From positions 310,001 through 374,000 of the forward strand of contig JASFAU010000006.1 of assembly GCA_039704465.1 (NCBI GenBank): a stretch of DNA of 64,000 nt. Direction: 5' to 3'. This document shows, piece by piece, positions 56,301-64,000 of the stretch (positions are counted from its first letter, which is position 1; every line of letters begins with the position of its first letter). A model generated the notes under the pieces. The model searched no databases. It saw only the letters and a program-made list of their open reading frames with translations, and was not told where the DNA came from. A program made the position numbers and the translations under genes. Source of the DNA: Plasmodiophora brassicae (Eukaryota > Endomyxa > Phytomyxea > Plasmodiophorida > Plasmodiophoridae).

Positions 56301-57229
56301 CGACGATAATCGGAGATGATCGTCGTCAGCACTGATGATGGACCAATCCGGTACAAATCCGATAGAAGCACACAAACGCCTGACGATATCCAGGACGTGA
56401 GCGACATCCGGATCATGAGTCAGCGGAGCTTCCCACTCGTCCACGTCACGTTGCTTATGGCGGCCCCCAAGCGCTTTCAAGATGGCGATATAGCGCTCGT
56501 GGCTGGGACAGCCCGCTCGCTTGACGAACTTGGCGCTGGAGAAGTACCTCGATGGTGAGCATAGAATGCCAGATCCAGTTCCATGGCAACGAACGCCAGA
56601 AGTTCGGGACCGGTGACCTTCAGGCCATCGATGAAACGATTAATGAACGCCAGCATCGGAGAGAGAACTTGGGAAGAGAGCCATATCTGAATGTGCTGGA
56701 AGGCGGGCACGTTTTTGGGCGAACGAATCCTACCAGGAGTCGCTGAAGAATCCTTTGCATGACCTTCTCCTGCTCTTTGCGGGCATGTAGTAACAGGAAG
56801 CTATCCACGTCGTCAATGCCCAGTGTGCATGCCAGTTCGGATGTGTTGACGGGAGCCCATCCGTTTGGACAAGCATCGAAATCGACGCTTATAGACCCGT
56901 CGACAGCAGCAAGGAAGTTGTCCAGATCAAATTCGCTGTCAGCGTCGCTGCCAGCATCCGACATTTGCAAACACCTCGCGCGAGCAATGGCCACAACTGC
57001 ACCCTGACCTCCCTGACTGACAGCAGTGGATGGGCGCTATTTCAGGCCCTTACAGCAACCTCCACAACTTCTGGAATGTTCTCAGGAACTCCATGTCGCT
57101 GTCATAGTTGCCTCAGATGGGGACTACATTTTATCCCACTTCGGTTTTGGCAATGGGATAAAACTCACGGCGCCCGCGGCACCTATTTTTAGTGATTATC
57201 CCATTTTAAGGGATAAAAAAAAGCCAGGG
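53400..57229 (-). mobile_element. PiggyBac-like DNA transposon, copy 2 (nested in gypsy unit 2)
   Basis: 3,830 bp with the same CCCTGGCTTTTTT termini as copy 1, flanked by TTAT on both sides (53396-53399 and 57230-57233). The uninterrupted target is visible in gypsy unit 1 at about 48306-48309 (CATCTTTATCAGAT) with a single TTAT. The internal gene is on the minus strand. Confidence 0.96.
54040..56964 (-). CDS. PiggyBac-like transposase with SAP and nuclease-like insertion, copy 2
   Basis: Same protein as in copy 1, start ATG 56964, with the matching ~52-nt intron near 56198-56249. This copy keeps the frame across VRQTLQLWRTVTAVV (near 54645), where copy 1 is shifted. It has its own single-base indels near 54563, 55562 and 56738. 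Reading the two together shows one continuous frame of roughly 950-1,000 residues, so the ancestral element was recently intact. Domain content is described for copy 1. Confidence 0.72.
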
Positions 57230-58211
57230 TTATCAGATTTGGCCTTACGGGGTCCATCCCTTCCCGTTGGCCCCTTGCGGCGATCCTTCAGCAGGTCTGC
57301 GACCTGCTTCTTGGTAGGCTTCTTCGGGCAACGAAACGCTGGATGTCCAACCTCGTCACAGTTGAAACATCGCAGGTCCTTCCGGTGTCGTTTCGTGTCC
57401 CGGCCTCCACCGCCTCCTTCATCCGTCTGCGCCCCTCGCTTCTTCGGGGTGGGTTTGACCTTTCCCTTCCCCTTGCCATCCTCACGTCCCGGCTCCATGT
57501 ACAACATCGTCTCCTCATACGATGCAGCCCGTTCCTTCAGCACCCGATAGAATTCCAAAGGGTCCTTCTGGAGATCGGTCTGGCGCTTCATGACGAGGGT
57601 CCGCATGAGCGCTTGTAAACCGGATGGGCGCACAGCACCCAGTAGGTACTTGACCAGGTTCTTCCGTCCCTCGCGGGACGTGAAGAGGTCCTGCCACCCG
57701 TTGCGCGCGACCAATTCCTCGTACTGCTGCACGAGGTTCACGACCCTTGCCGCTGGTGTGGTGATGGTCAGCTTCATCGCCAGCTTCCGCATCTCCCGGT
57801 CGATGTTCGCGTCCGTCGAGCGATCCTGCTCCAGATGCCTCTTCATCCAGTCCATCAGGTCGCTCTCCGTCACCCCCTCGGCGTCCTTGCCGAGTTCCCA
57901 CTTGCAGATCGCCCTGAGCAGACCGGGGTCGATCATACTCCTCACTGACCGCGGGATCTGGCCCTTGGCGTTCGGATCGTCCCGGAAGTGATTCCGATAC
58001 GTCTTCAGCTCGGCCATGAACGTCGTGACGGCCTTGCGGTCCATGCTTTTCAAGGTCGGCGCCTTGTTCATCTGCAGGACGATCGTTGAGCCTTGCACGC
58101 TCTGTCCTTGTTGTCGATCATCGACGTCATCTTCCAGCAGCATCTCCTGCGCGGTGGCCACCATCGCGTCCTTCTTTGAAACCTTCCCCGAAAGGATGTT
58201 CAAGAGATCTC

Positions 58212-58387
58212 TGTGACGTCCCAACGGTGATGGTATATCAGCCGTGTAGTATAATCGTCTGTGTCCCCGACCTGCAGCTCCCACGGACGCCGTGCGGACT
58301 CCGTGCGCACTCCGTGCATGTCCGTCATTCTTAGGGCGGCCTAGCCGGATCACAGCTATTCTTGTCTTATAGCTTGGAGCCGGCACA
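58212..58387 (-). repeat. LTR 3 (5' LTR of unit 2)
   Basis: 176 bp, identical by eye to LTRs 1 and 2. It is followed by the GACC duplication and the second half of the hAT transposase. In the direction of transcription the next bases after the LTR are GAGATCTCTTGAACATCC. No obvious tRNA-complementary primer site beginning TGG is seen. Confidence 0.95.
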
Positions 58388-59556
58388 GACCTCTGTATCA
58401 AAGGTATGATTGTTATTGGTTTTATGTGCCACTTTCGAGTTTCTGATAGCATCTGTTTCGCTTGCTGTAGGTGCTGAAGTGGCTGCTCGCAAGTCGCACC
58501 ACACTGTGTGCGTTTTTCGAAGAGAAAACGTATGTACATGCCCCGCCAAAGGAATGGTGGTTGGTTGCAATGGCTGTCTACAATTTCCTAGAGACGGTAA
58601 ACATTACGTTCGATGCCCTTCAAGTCGAGTCCGGTATTGTCGCAAGGCAATACGAAAACCTAGCCGTACTCCTGATGCAGCTGCAGCAACATTGTACCGC
58701 CGAGCGTGATGAATCTTGCATTCTTGACGCACCTGTGTCGTTTAGCAACAGCACTGTGTCGAAAGGACAGTTCTCGGTCTCTGTTGCTGGCATAGAGCTT
58801 CTACTCCAAGGCATTGACGTGGATGCTGCAGAACTTGCTGCAGAGATTGAACCTCTTAGGAAGATGGCAGTACTTGCCTCCTGTGCAGTTCTCTATCTGG
58901 AAGCTATGAGTGGTGTGGTCAAGGTGATGGCAGGCAGACAGGCTGCTGGCCGCGAATCGGCTCCTGCGCCACCTTGTCTGCCGCTGCAACTGGCTAATAC
59001 GTCAATGGTCGATTTTGTGTCCTTGGTTGCAAGTCACAAGGAACAGCTGCGGGCAGCTTTCGGGCCAGAGTTTATTCCTACAGTTTGCCGGCAGCACAAA
59101 GATCTCATTCGCATCTCTGCACAAGAGCCGCCGTTGATGGCATCACTGCAGTCTACGACTCGCAATGCGTTCACAAAGGCCTGGTCACCATGTGGTTCTC
59201 GTTTCGCCGAGTTGCAGCAGTTCGCGGCGGGTCTGGCGACCGTGATGCCAACCACTAGTCGGGTCGAGGGTGACTTCTCCTTAATGTCCTATCGCCGGAA
59301 TGCCTATTGCGCCGCCATGACAGATTTCGTTCTGGAAGGAATCATTTATGCCAAGCAATACCGCGCACTCCAGGATGTGGCAAATCGTCTCTAGGGCCTG
59401 CTGCATTGATACACACTACTTAGATCGATCATAGGGCGTCTATTGGACCGAATTCTGTAGATGTACTAGATGTACTACTCTAAGCGTCCCAAGGTGTACT
59501 ATTTAAGCTAGAATAGTACGAATAGGGCAATGTCCTACTTTAAAGAGGCCTGGCGC

Positions 59557-60600
59557 CAGGCCTCTTTAAAGTAGGACATTGCCCTATTCGTACTATTCTA
59601 GCTTAAATAGTACACCTTGGGACGCTTAGAATAGTACATCTAGTACATCTACAGAAATCCGTCCAGTAGACGCCCTAGGATCGATCTAAGTAGTGTGTAT
59701 CAATGCAGCAGGCCCTAGAGACGATTTGCCACATCCTGGAGTGCTCGGTATTACTTGGCATACATGATTCCTTCCAGAACGAAATCTGTCATGGCGGCGC
59801 AATAGGCATTCCGGCGATAGGACATTAAGGAGAAGTCACCCTCGACCCGACTAGTGGTTGGCATCACGGTCGCCAGACCCGCCGCGAACTGCTGCAACTC
59901 GATCGGCGAAACGAGAACCACAACGAACTGCTGCAACTCGGCGAAACAAGAACCACAAGATGACCAGGCTTTGAGAACGCATTACGAGTCGTAGACTGCA
60001 GTGATGCCATCAACGGCGGCTCTTGTGCAGAGATGCGAATGAGATCTTGTGCTGCCGGCAAACTGTAGGAATAAATTCTGGCTCGAAAGCTGCCCGCAGC
60101 TGTTCCTTGTGACTTGCAACCAACACAAATCGACCATTGACGTATTAACCAGTTGCAGCGGGAGACAAGGTGGCGCAAGAGCCGATTCGCGGCCAGCATC
60201 CTGTCTGCCTGCCATCACCTTGACCATACCAACCATCAGCAACTTCGTCATCTGCATCCTCGCGCCCCCAGCACTCACATAAGCGGCACACAACAGCTTC
60301 AACAGAGCCACTGCTTTCGTTCCGTGACGTCACTCGCAATCCGAACTCAAGTTCGACCTTATCCAGGTAGGGATATAATCTATAATCGTTTCGGATGTTT
60401 ACGTGGAGGACCCGACATCGCGGCAGCTATCATGGGTCAGTGGGGGGTTAGGCCCTGCTCCGGAACAGTCCAAACGACTCGGGGAAGTCCGTAGGCACTT
60501 GGTAAGTCCGCCACGCACTAATTAAAATAGTACAGACAGGTGCCCTTATATTAGTACATTGTACTATTCTAACGCGATTGTACTACTTTATAGAGGCCTG
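59557..60600 (-). mobile_element. hAT copy B, inverted and internally deleted
   Basis: This is a mirror image of copy A. It starts with the copy A right-end sequence (59557 onward complements 59552 backward for ~165 bp with few differences). It continues through part of the dimerisation region (TSRVEGDFSLMSYRRNA on the minus strand), then jumps to the BED-finger region (CRLCECWGREDADDEVADG). It ends with the copy A left end (GAGGCCTG at 60600), followed by GCCATGGC. The middle of the transposase is missing, as in non-autonomous hAT derivatives. Scattered substitutions relative to A suggest it is older than, or separate from, a simple duplication of A. Confidence 0.85.
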
Positions 60601-60608
60601 GCCATGGC

Positions 60609-61526
60609 CCAGTCAACTCTGCTGCCCTGGACTCTGTGCAGAGAAAAGGGCCTGAAAGAACAGGCCCCGAACAGATTTAGCTGATTAGCTCTACGTCGAC
60701 GATGACGTGGCGAGGCCGACGTCGTCGAGGATGGGATGGAGATGACACTGACTCGAGCCGAGATCACCTACGTACAGTGCGCACGCTGGCCACACCCACG
60801 TCTGGCTTCGTCCCGCACCACGCGTGAGACTCTGCGTCAATGCCGTCGCAGACGTCAAGCACGGACGCGAACATCGATGTCAAAGAGCAACCAATATCGC
60901 CATTACGAGGCTGTGTGGTGTCGTTGAGAAATCACATCCATCCACCTCGTTCGTTTTACCGGATCTTCGAAGACGCGATAACAGTTGCACTGAACGACCC
61001 GGTACGCGGAACGAGGTCGATGGACTAATGTTCTCTTAATAGGACCAATTTCTCAAAAGTTGAAGGAGCAGGCTATTGCGGCACAGCTGTGAGCGACCGC
61101 GAGGGGGAACCGACGGAATCTGCAAGGATCAAACCGCAGGCGATGCGTTTCTGCTTCGACACGCCGTAGCTGACCTCCATCGTGCTGAGCCATCCCCGTT
61201 CCTGCGCAATGTCGACCTGCTCACAGACGACGCGCTGGTTCAAATCGCAGCATGCCAGTTCTTGACTACGCGAGACCTCGAGATGAAGATGGCAAGCGCG
61301 CTATCGAAGCATACCAGCCTGCCGACGCTGAGGAACCAGGTTCAGTCTATCTCACCCCAGGTTGCTGGTGGATCCAAGAAGACCCGCGCCGAGATACGCC
61401 TGAATGATTGCAGCCACACGTACAAGACTGCGATCATGACGGGGGACGACACGTTCACCTCCTGTGAGCAGGCCATCTCGTCCAAAGCCTGATCATCTTC
61501 GCGAACAGCAGTCGGCACCATCTCCG
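60609..61526. other. No firm gene; scattered coding-like stretches
   Basis: Plus-strand segments at 60840-61015 (PLRGCVVSLRNHIHPPRSFY) and about 61160-61490 (LLTDDALVQIAACQFLTTRD) look protein-like. I cannot join them into a gene with credible introns. An inverted repeat GGGCCTG/CAGGCCC occurs at 60649-60668. They may be remnants of a broken gene. Confidence 0.3.
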
Positions 61527-61737
61527 ATTCGTCAGCGTCGACACGGTCGACGTGCCCAGGTCGCTGTCGGCGGCCCTGTCCATGTCCAAGGCGCAGACGT
61601 CGTCGCACGAGCGCATGCTGAAGGAGGTGTAGGCCCTGCATAGACGCAAACTAGAGGCACATGGCCAGAAATCATAACGTATTCGGATCTCGATACACGC
61701 TGTCGATCCAGTGTTTGTAGCGGGCGCTAATTGTTCA
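61527..61737 (+). pseudogene. Truncated duplicate of the 3' end of the LRR-RhoGAP gene
   Basis: Aligns with 40449-40680. VSVDTVDVPRSLSAA and the final RRKLEAHGQKS with its TAA are conserved. A premature TAG sits at 61629-61631 (ATG-CAG in the intact gene has become GTG-TAG). No upstream RhoGAP sequence is present, so this is a non-functional fragment. Confidence 0.9.
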
Positions 61738-64000
61738 GAGTTGAGCAAGTCCCTGGTCCGGGCCATCTGGGCGGGACAGCGACGTCGGGGCGCAACGGTC
61801 TGGCTGGGGTGAGCTGGGCGAGCCTTGCCTGCCACTCGTTCGACAGGCGCACGCTGGTCCAGTAGAACGCCCGGCGGACGGCCGCGTCGAAGTTGAACGC
61901 CGACCTGCCGACGTCGACGGCGGCGTCGAACGGATTCTCGACGCAGAGCGCCCAGGGCTCGGGCGGCCCACGATGCACGCGCTCCCTCTGGTCACACACA
62001 CACACAGCTATCAGCGACCAGGGCGGCGCCCAGCATTACGAGCAACCGTCCACCTTGCTGAAGATGCGCCCCCCGTTCACAACGGAGATGCACTGGTGGA
62101 ACGCGTCGAACTCGTACCCGTAATACGCGAAGAACGAACGCAGGCAGGTGCCCGTCGACACCGAGCACGCCTCGCCGTTCACCTGACGACGCGAGTCAGT
62201 GGCCGCGCCGAACCCGACGGCCGACGACGCGCGGTACCTGCAGGTGCGATCTGACGAGCACGTACAGGAGGAACGACCCGACGCCGCCGTAGAACGGCGT
62301 GCCCAGCCCGTGCATGTACAGGTAGTACTTCAGGTACATGACGAGCGGTGCGAACATACGGTGCCGTCGGCTGGACGCCAGGACGAACGCCCGCGATTCG
62401 GCGACGAACGGCGCGTTCCAGGCGACGTCCACCGATAACGTCGTGCCCGTCAGCGTCATCTTCACGACGGGCGTCGACGCTCGCGCGATGTGAACAACGT
62501 CGCAGAACGCTGGATCCCGTTTCAGGTGCTCGAACAGGCGCACCAGGCCGGCGCCGGTGTCGGACACGTTGGCAACGACGACATCAACGTCGCTGATGGG
62601 CGCGGCCAGGTGCAGACCGGCCGGTGCCGACCCAACCTCCAGAACGACGGCCATCGGGAACATCGTCTTAACAGCACTGGTCACTCGATGGAGCGCCCAC
62701 TGTCGATACCTGGCGTCGTACTCTCGAGCGACCTTCGCCGCCGCGATGAAATCGTCCAGGTCGACGGCCAGCTGCAAATCCTGCGATCGTCGCTGGGCGC
62801 TGATGATGCCAGTTGCCTCCGGGGTCGCCACCTGGCCTTGTAGGTGCCACAGGGAAACCACTGACCTGCTGCGGCTCAGAGGGCGTACGTTCCGGGTCCC
62901 CAGGACACCAGCCTCGTTGACGACGTCGTCATGGTTGACGCGCGACGACTGTGGATCATCCGCTTCGGTTGATGGTACATCGTTCGCGACGGTGACGTTC
63001 CTGGCGGTTGATCTTGGCGTGCTGGATGGTATGGCGCTGCTGATACTGGCGACATCATCGTCAGTATCGTCACATGTGGCAGGCACTGGAATGTCGGGCA
63101 GCATCGCGCGTGTCGTGGGCGACCCCCCAGCGTCCTGTTGTGTCGCGCCGACCAGCACTGCTTCGGCCGACGACTCAGCGGCAGGTTGCGCATACGGTTG
63201 GTGCTCGTGGTCGAGAGCGTCGCAGACGCTGTCCGCCAGGGCGCCTGACGGTTCATCAGCAGCAACTGTAGAGGGTCCATCGCCCTGATCGACATTGGGA
63301 GCGCCCGATCGCTGCCTTCTCATCTTCTTTTTCTTCTTCTTCCGTGCACACTTCCCTTTGTTCGCCTGGGCTGTCGCCCGATGGTCGGCAATCAGGTCGT
63401 CGATAATGGAATCGGTCAAGATACGATGGACCTGTTCAAGTTTGACGCGCGCTTCCAGCAGGCGCGTCCGGGCGACCCCGATGGTTTCAAAAGCCAAACG
63501 GCAACTCAGATCGACAGCTTCGCCGTCGCTGCCGATGGCGGTAGCCAGTTCCTGAAAGGACTGGCCCACGGCTGCATGCCTTTTCGGCACTGCCTTGACG
63601 GCCAGCTTGCCATACGAGAAGCATGCCGCGAGGTTCGCGACAATGAAGTCGTTTCGAGCCGCGATCGCGTCAAGAAGGCCCACGCCGATATCGACTTGGA
63701 CGCGCAGCCGCTCGGCAGCGCCGGCGATGACATTCGCAGGAGCATCGGTACGGTTCCAGAAGTGCAAGGCGGGCGCATCGACGAACCTTTCATCGCGTGC
63801 ACGAGCTGTCGCTACAGGCAACACCTTAATCAGCTGCGGCAGAGGTGCAATCTGGTCCAGAGCAGCACGCCGCTCGCGGTCCTTCCTGTTGCCGGTCGAC
63901 CTTGATTGAATCTGCTGCACGGCGACTTCAATGACGGCCGAAGCGCCCAGGATCCTCCGATAGATCACAGCAAGGCTGCTTGACGCGCGGGCAACAATAG
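61727..64000 (-). CDS. Non-canonical poly(A) polymerase / TRF4-family nucleotidyltransferase, 5' end uncertain
   Basis: Three exons on the minus strand: from the window edge to ~62236, then ~62070-62181, then 61727-~62003. The N-terminal ~330 residues are low complexity, with a KKKKKK run and a Ser/Asp-rich linker. The catalytic domain begins KTMFPMAVVLEVGSAPAGLH and continues SDVDVVVANVSDTGAGLVRL (GS plus DxD) and TLSVDVAWN (third Asp). The PAP-associated part is LKYYLYMHGLGTPFYGGVGS, CLRSFFAYYGYEFDAFHQCI and WALCVENPFDAAVDVGRSAF. All three catalytic Asp are present. It would add A or U tails to nuclear RNAs. No convincing ATG is visible before the edge, so the start may lie outside. One intron contains a (GT)n run. 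Confidence 0.8.

Larger units (their letters stand above)
49667..58211 (-). pseudogene. gag-pol of gypsy unit 2, split by transposon and frameshifted
   Basis: The gag and zinc knuckle lie at 57234-58211. The protease and the rest of pol lie at 49667-53399. The nested transposon falls between zinc knuckle and protease, so a full polyprotein cannot be made. Frame-breaking indels relative to unit 1 occur near 50971, 51060, 51342 and 52060. The chromodomain (49667-49940) and the integrase core are otherwise preserved. The region downstream of the 5' LTR stays in the gag frame with no stop, continuing upstream through the LTR itself. Confidence 0.85.
49292..58387 (-). mobile_element. Ty3/gypsy chromodomain retrotransposon, unit 2, carrying a nested transposon
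   Basis: Same element as 44206-49467. Removing the 3.83-kb piggyBac-like insertion and one copy of its TTAT duplication leaves about 5.26 kb, the same length as unit 1. LTRs are 49292-49467 and 58212-58387. The outer GACC (58388-58391) pairs with 44202-44205. Differences from unit 1 that I noticed are indels in short homopolymers or dinucleotides. Confidence 0.93.
42912..59394 (+). pseudogene. hAT transposase gene, interrupted and frameshifted
   Basis: ATG 42912 (MSGPPRKHPKRLYPYLDKFE) begins the N-terminal part, with a BED-type zinc finger (CRFCECWGRE ... KHWKDIFRSDNIRKHMTEQH) and then an RNase H-like core (AIASDVSTDDFGNSHLDVRI, LLAIPLFDESHSGESLFNFF). A small deletion near 43942 shifts the frame before APNMTG. 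The second frame continues FYRVWCLAHQLDLIVKAALH to NVRWT at 44205, where the LTR array is inserted. After the array the gene resumes at 58388: a 65-nt intron, then VLKWLLASRTTLCAFFEEKT and the hAT dimerisation region (MPTTSRVEGDFSLMSYRRNA) to a stop at 59394. It is inactive because of the insertion, independently of the frameshift. Confidence 0.85.
42728..59552 (+). mobile_element. hAT transposon (copy A), split by nested retrotransposons
   Basis: The left end is CAGGCCTCTATAAAGTAGTA and the right end (reverse complement) is CAGGCCTCTTTAAAGTAGGA. The BED-finger transposase is on the plus strand. Without the 14.2-kb gypsy array the element would be about 2.6 kb. Its right end abuts, across a GCGC spacer, the right end of the inverted copy B. 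GCCATGGC flanks the left end (42720-42727) and also the far end of copy B (60601-60608), an 8-bp duplication typical of hAT elements. The sequence GCCATGGC is itself palindromic, so it could also be read as extra terminal repeat. Confidence 0.85.

Noticed and set aside
29810..57229. The idea that the two piggyBac-like copies bound a composite transposon mobilising 30-53 kb
   Set aside because: Each copy has its own distinct 4-bp duplication (GTAA and TTAT) immediately flanking it, so they inserted independently.
44206..58387. CRISPR-like or satellite interpretation of the repeated blocks
   Set aside because: The repeats are LTRs and retrotransposon bodies with identified coding domains. There are no short regularly spaced repeats and this is a eukaryotic genome.
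62199..63905. Several long plus-strand frames opposite the TRF4-type gene
   Set aside because: They are composition shadows; catalytic motifs occur only on the minus strand.

Overview
This is a GC-rich, gene-dense nuclear segment from a unicellular eukaryote. The evidence is many short GT-AG introns (most about 43-77 nt) that restore reading frame exactly when removed. Eukaryote-only genes are present: RPA1, a USP14/Ubp6-type deubiquitinase, the RNA polymerase III subunit RPC10, an AF4/FMR2-like protein and a LRR-RhoGAP protein. The transposons (chromodomain Ty3/gypsy, BED-finger hAT, piggyBac-like) are also eukaryotic. Intron size, base composition and element types would fit a compact rhizarian such as a plasmodiophorid, or another zoosporic or amoeboid protist. 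I cannot fix the taxon from this window, and I hold that guess with low confidence.

Layout. 1-4.4 kb: the 5' end of a P-type cation ATPase, a disturbed stretch with a 141-bp-arm inverted duplication and a diverged dispersed repeat, then a dCTP pyrophosphatase. 4.5-9.7 kb (minus): a long unrecognised helical protein and, abutting it with an ATGA overlap, a mitochondrial-type threonyl-tRNA synthetase. 10-17.6 kb: RPA1, a convergent AF4/FMR2-like protein, a coiled-coil protein and an unrecognised minus-strand gene. 18-29.4 kb: a secreted papain-like protease, a THG1-like nucleotidyltransferase, USP14/Ubp6, mitochondrial TRMU, an RRM protein, a WD40 protein, two surface or secreted membrane proteins and a degenerate two-RRM protein. 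29.8-33.6 kb: a complete piggyBac-like transposon. 34.1-42.6 kb: REX4-type exonuclease, glutathione peroxidase, RPC10, a 4-kb CARMIL-like LRR-RhoGAP gene and a secreted AsaB/CmcJ-like oxygenase.

42.7-60.6 kb is a nested transposon block. A hAT element (BED finger transposase) is joined tail to tail to an inverted, internally deleted relative. The intact-length hAT is split by a tandem dimer of a chromodomain Ty3/gypsy element (LTR-internal-LTR-internal-LTR, with one outer GACC duplication). One gypsy unit is split in turn by a second, nearly identical copy of the piggyBac-like transposon. Order of arrival: hAT, then gypsy, then piggyBac-like. 61.5-64 kb holds a truncated duplicate of the 3' end of the LRR-RhoGAP gene and a TRF4-type nucleotidyltransferase that runs to the window edge.

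The most unusual object is the piggyBac-like element. Between its second and third predicted catalytic aspartates the protein carries a SAP domain and what looks like a PD-(D/E)XK (YqaJ-like) nuclease fold. It has clustered subterminal TGGGATAAAA motifs and generates NTAA/TTAN duplications. The occupied and empty versions of one insertion site are both present in this window. Copies of the gypsy and piggyBac-like elements differ from each other mainly by small indels rather than substitutions. This suggests either very recent activity combined with long-read indel error, or indel-biased decay.
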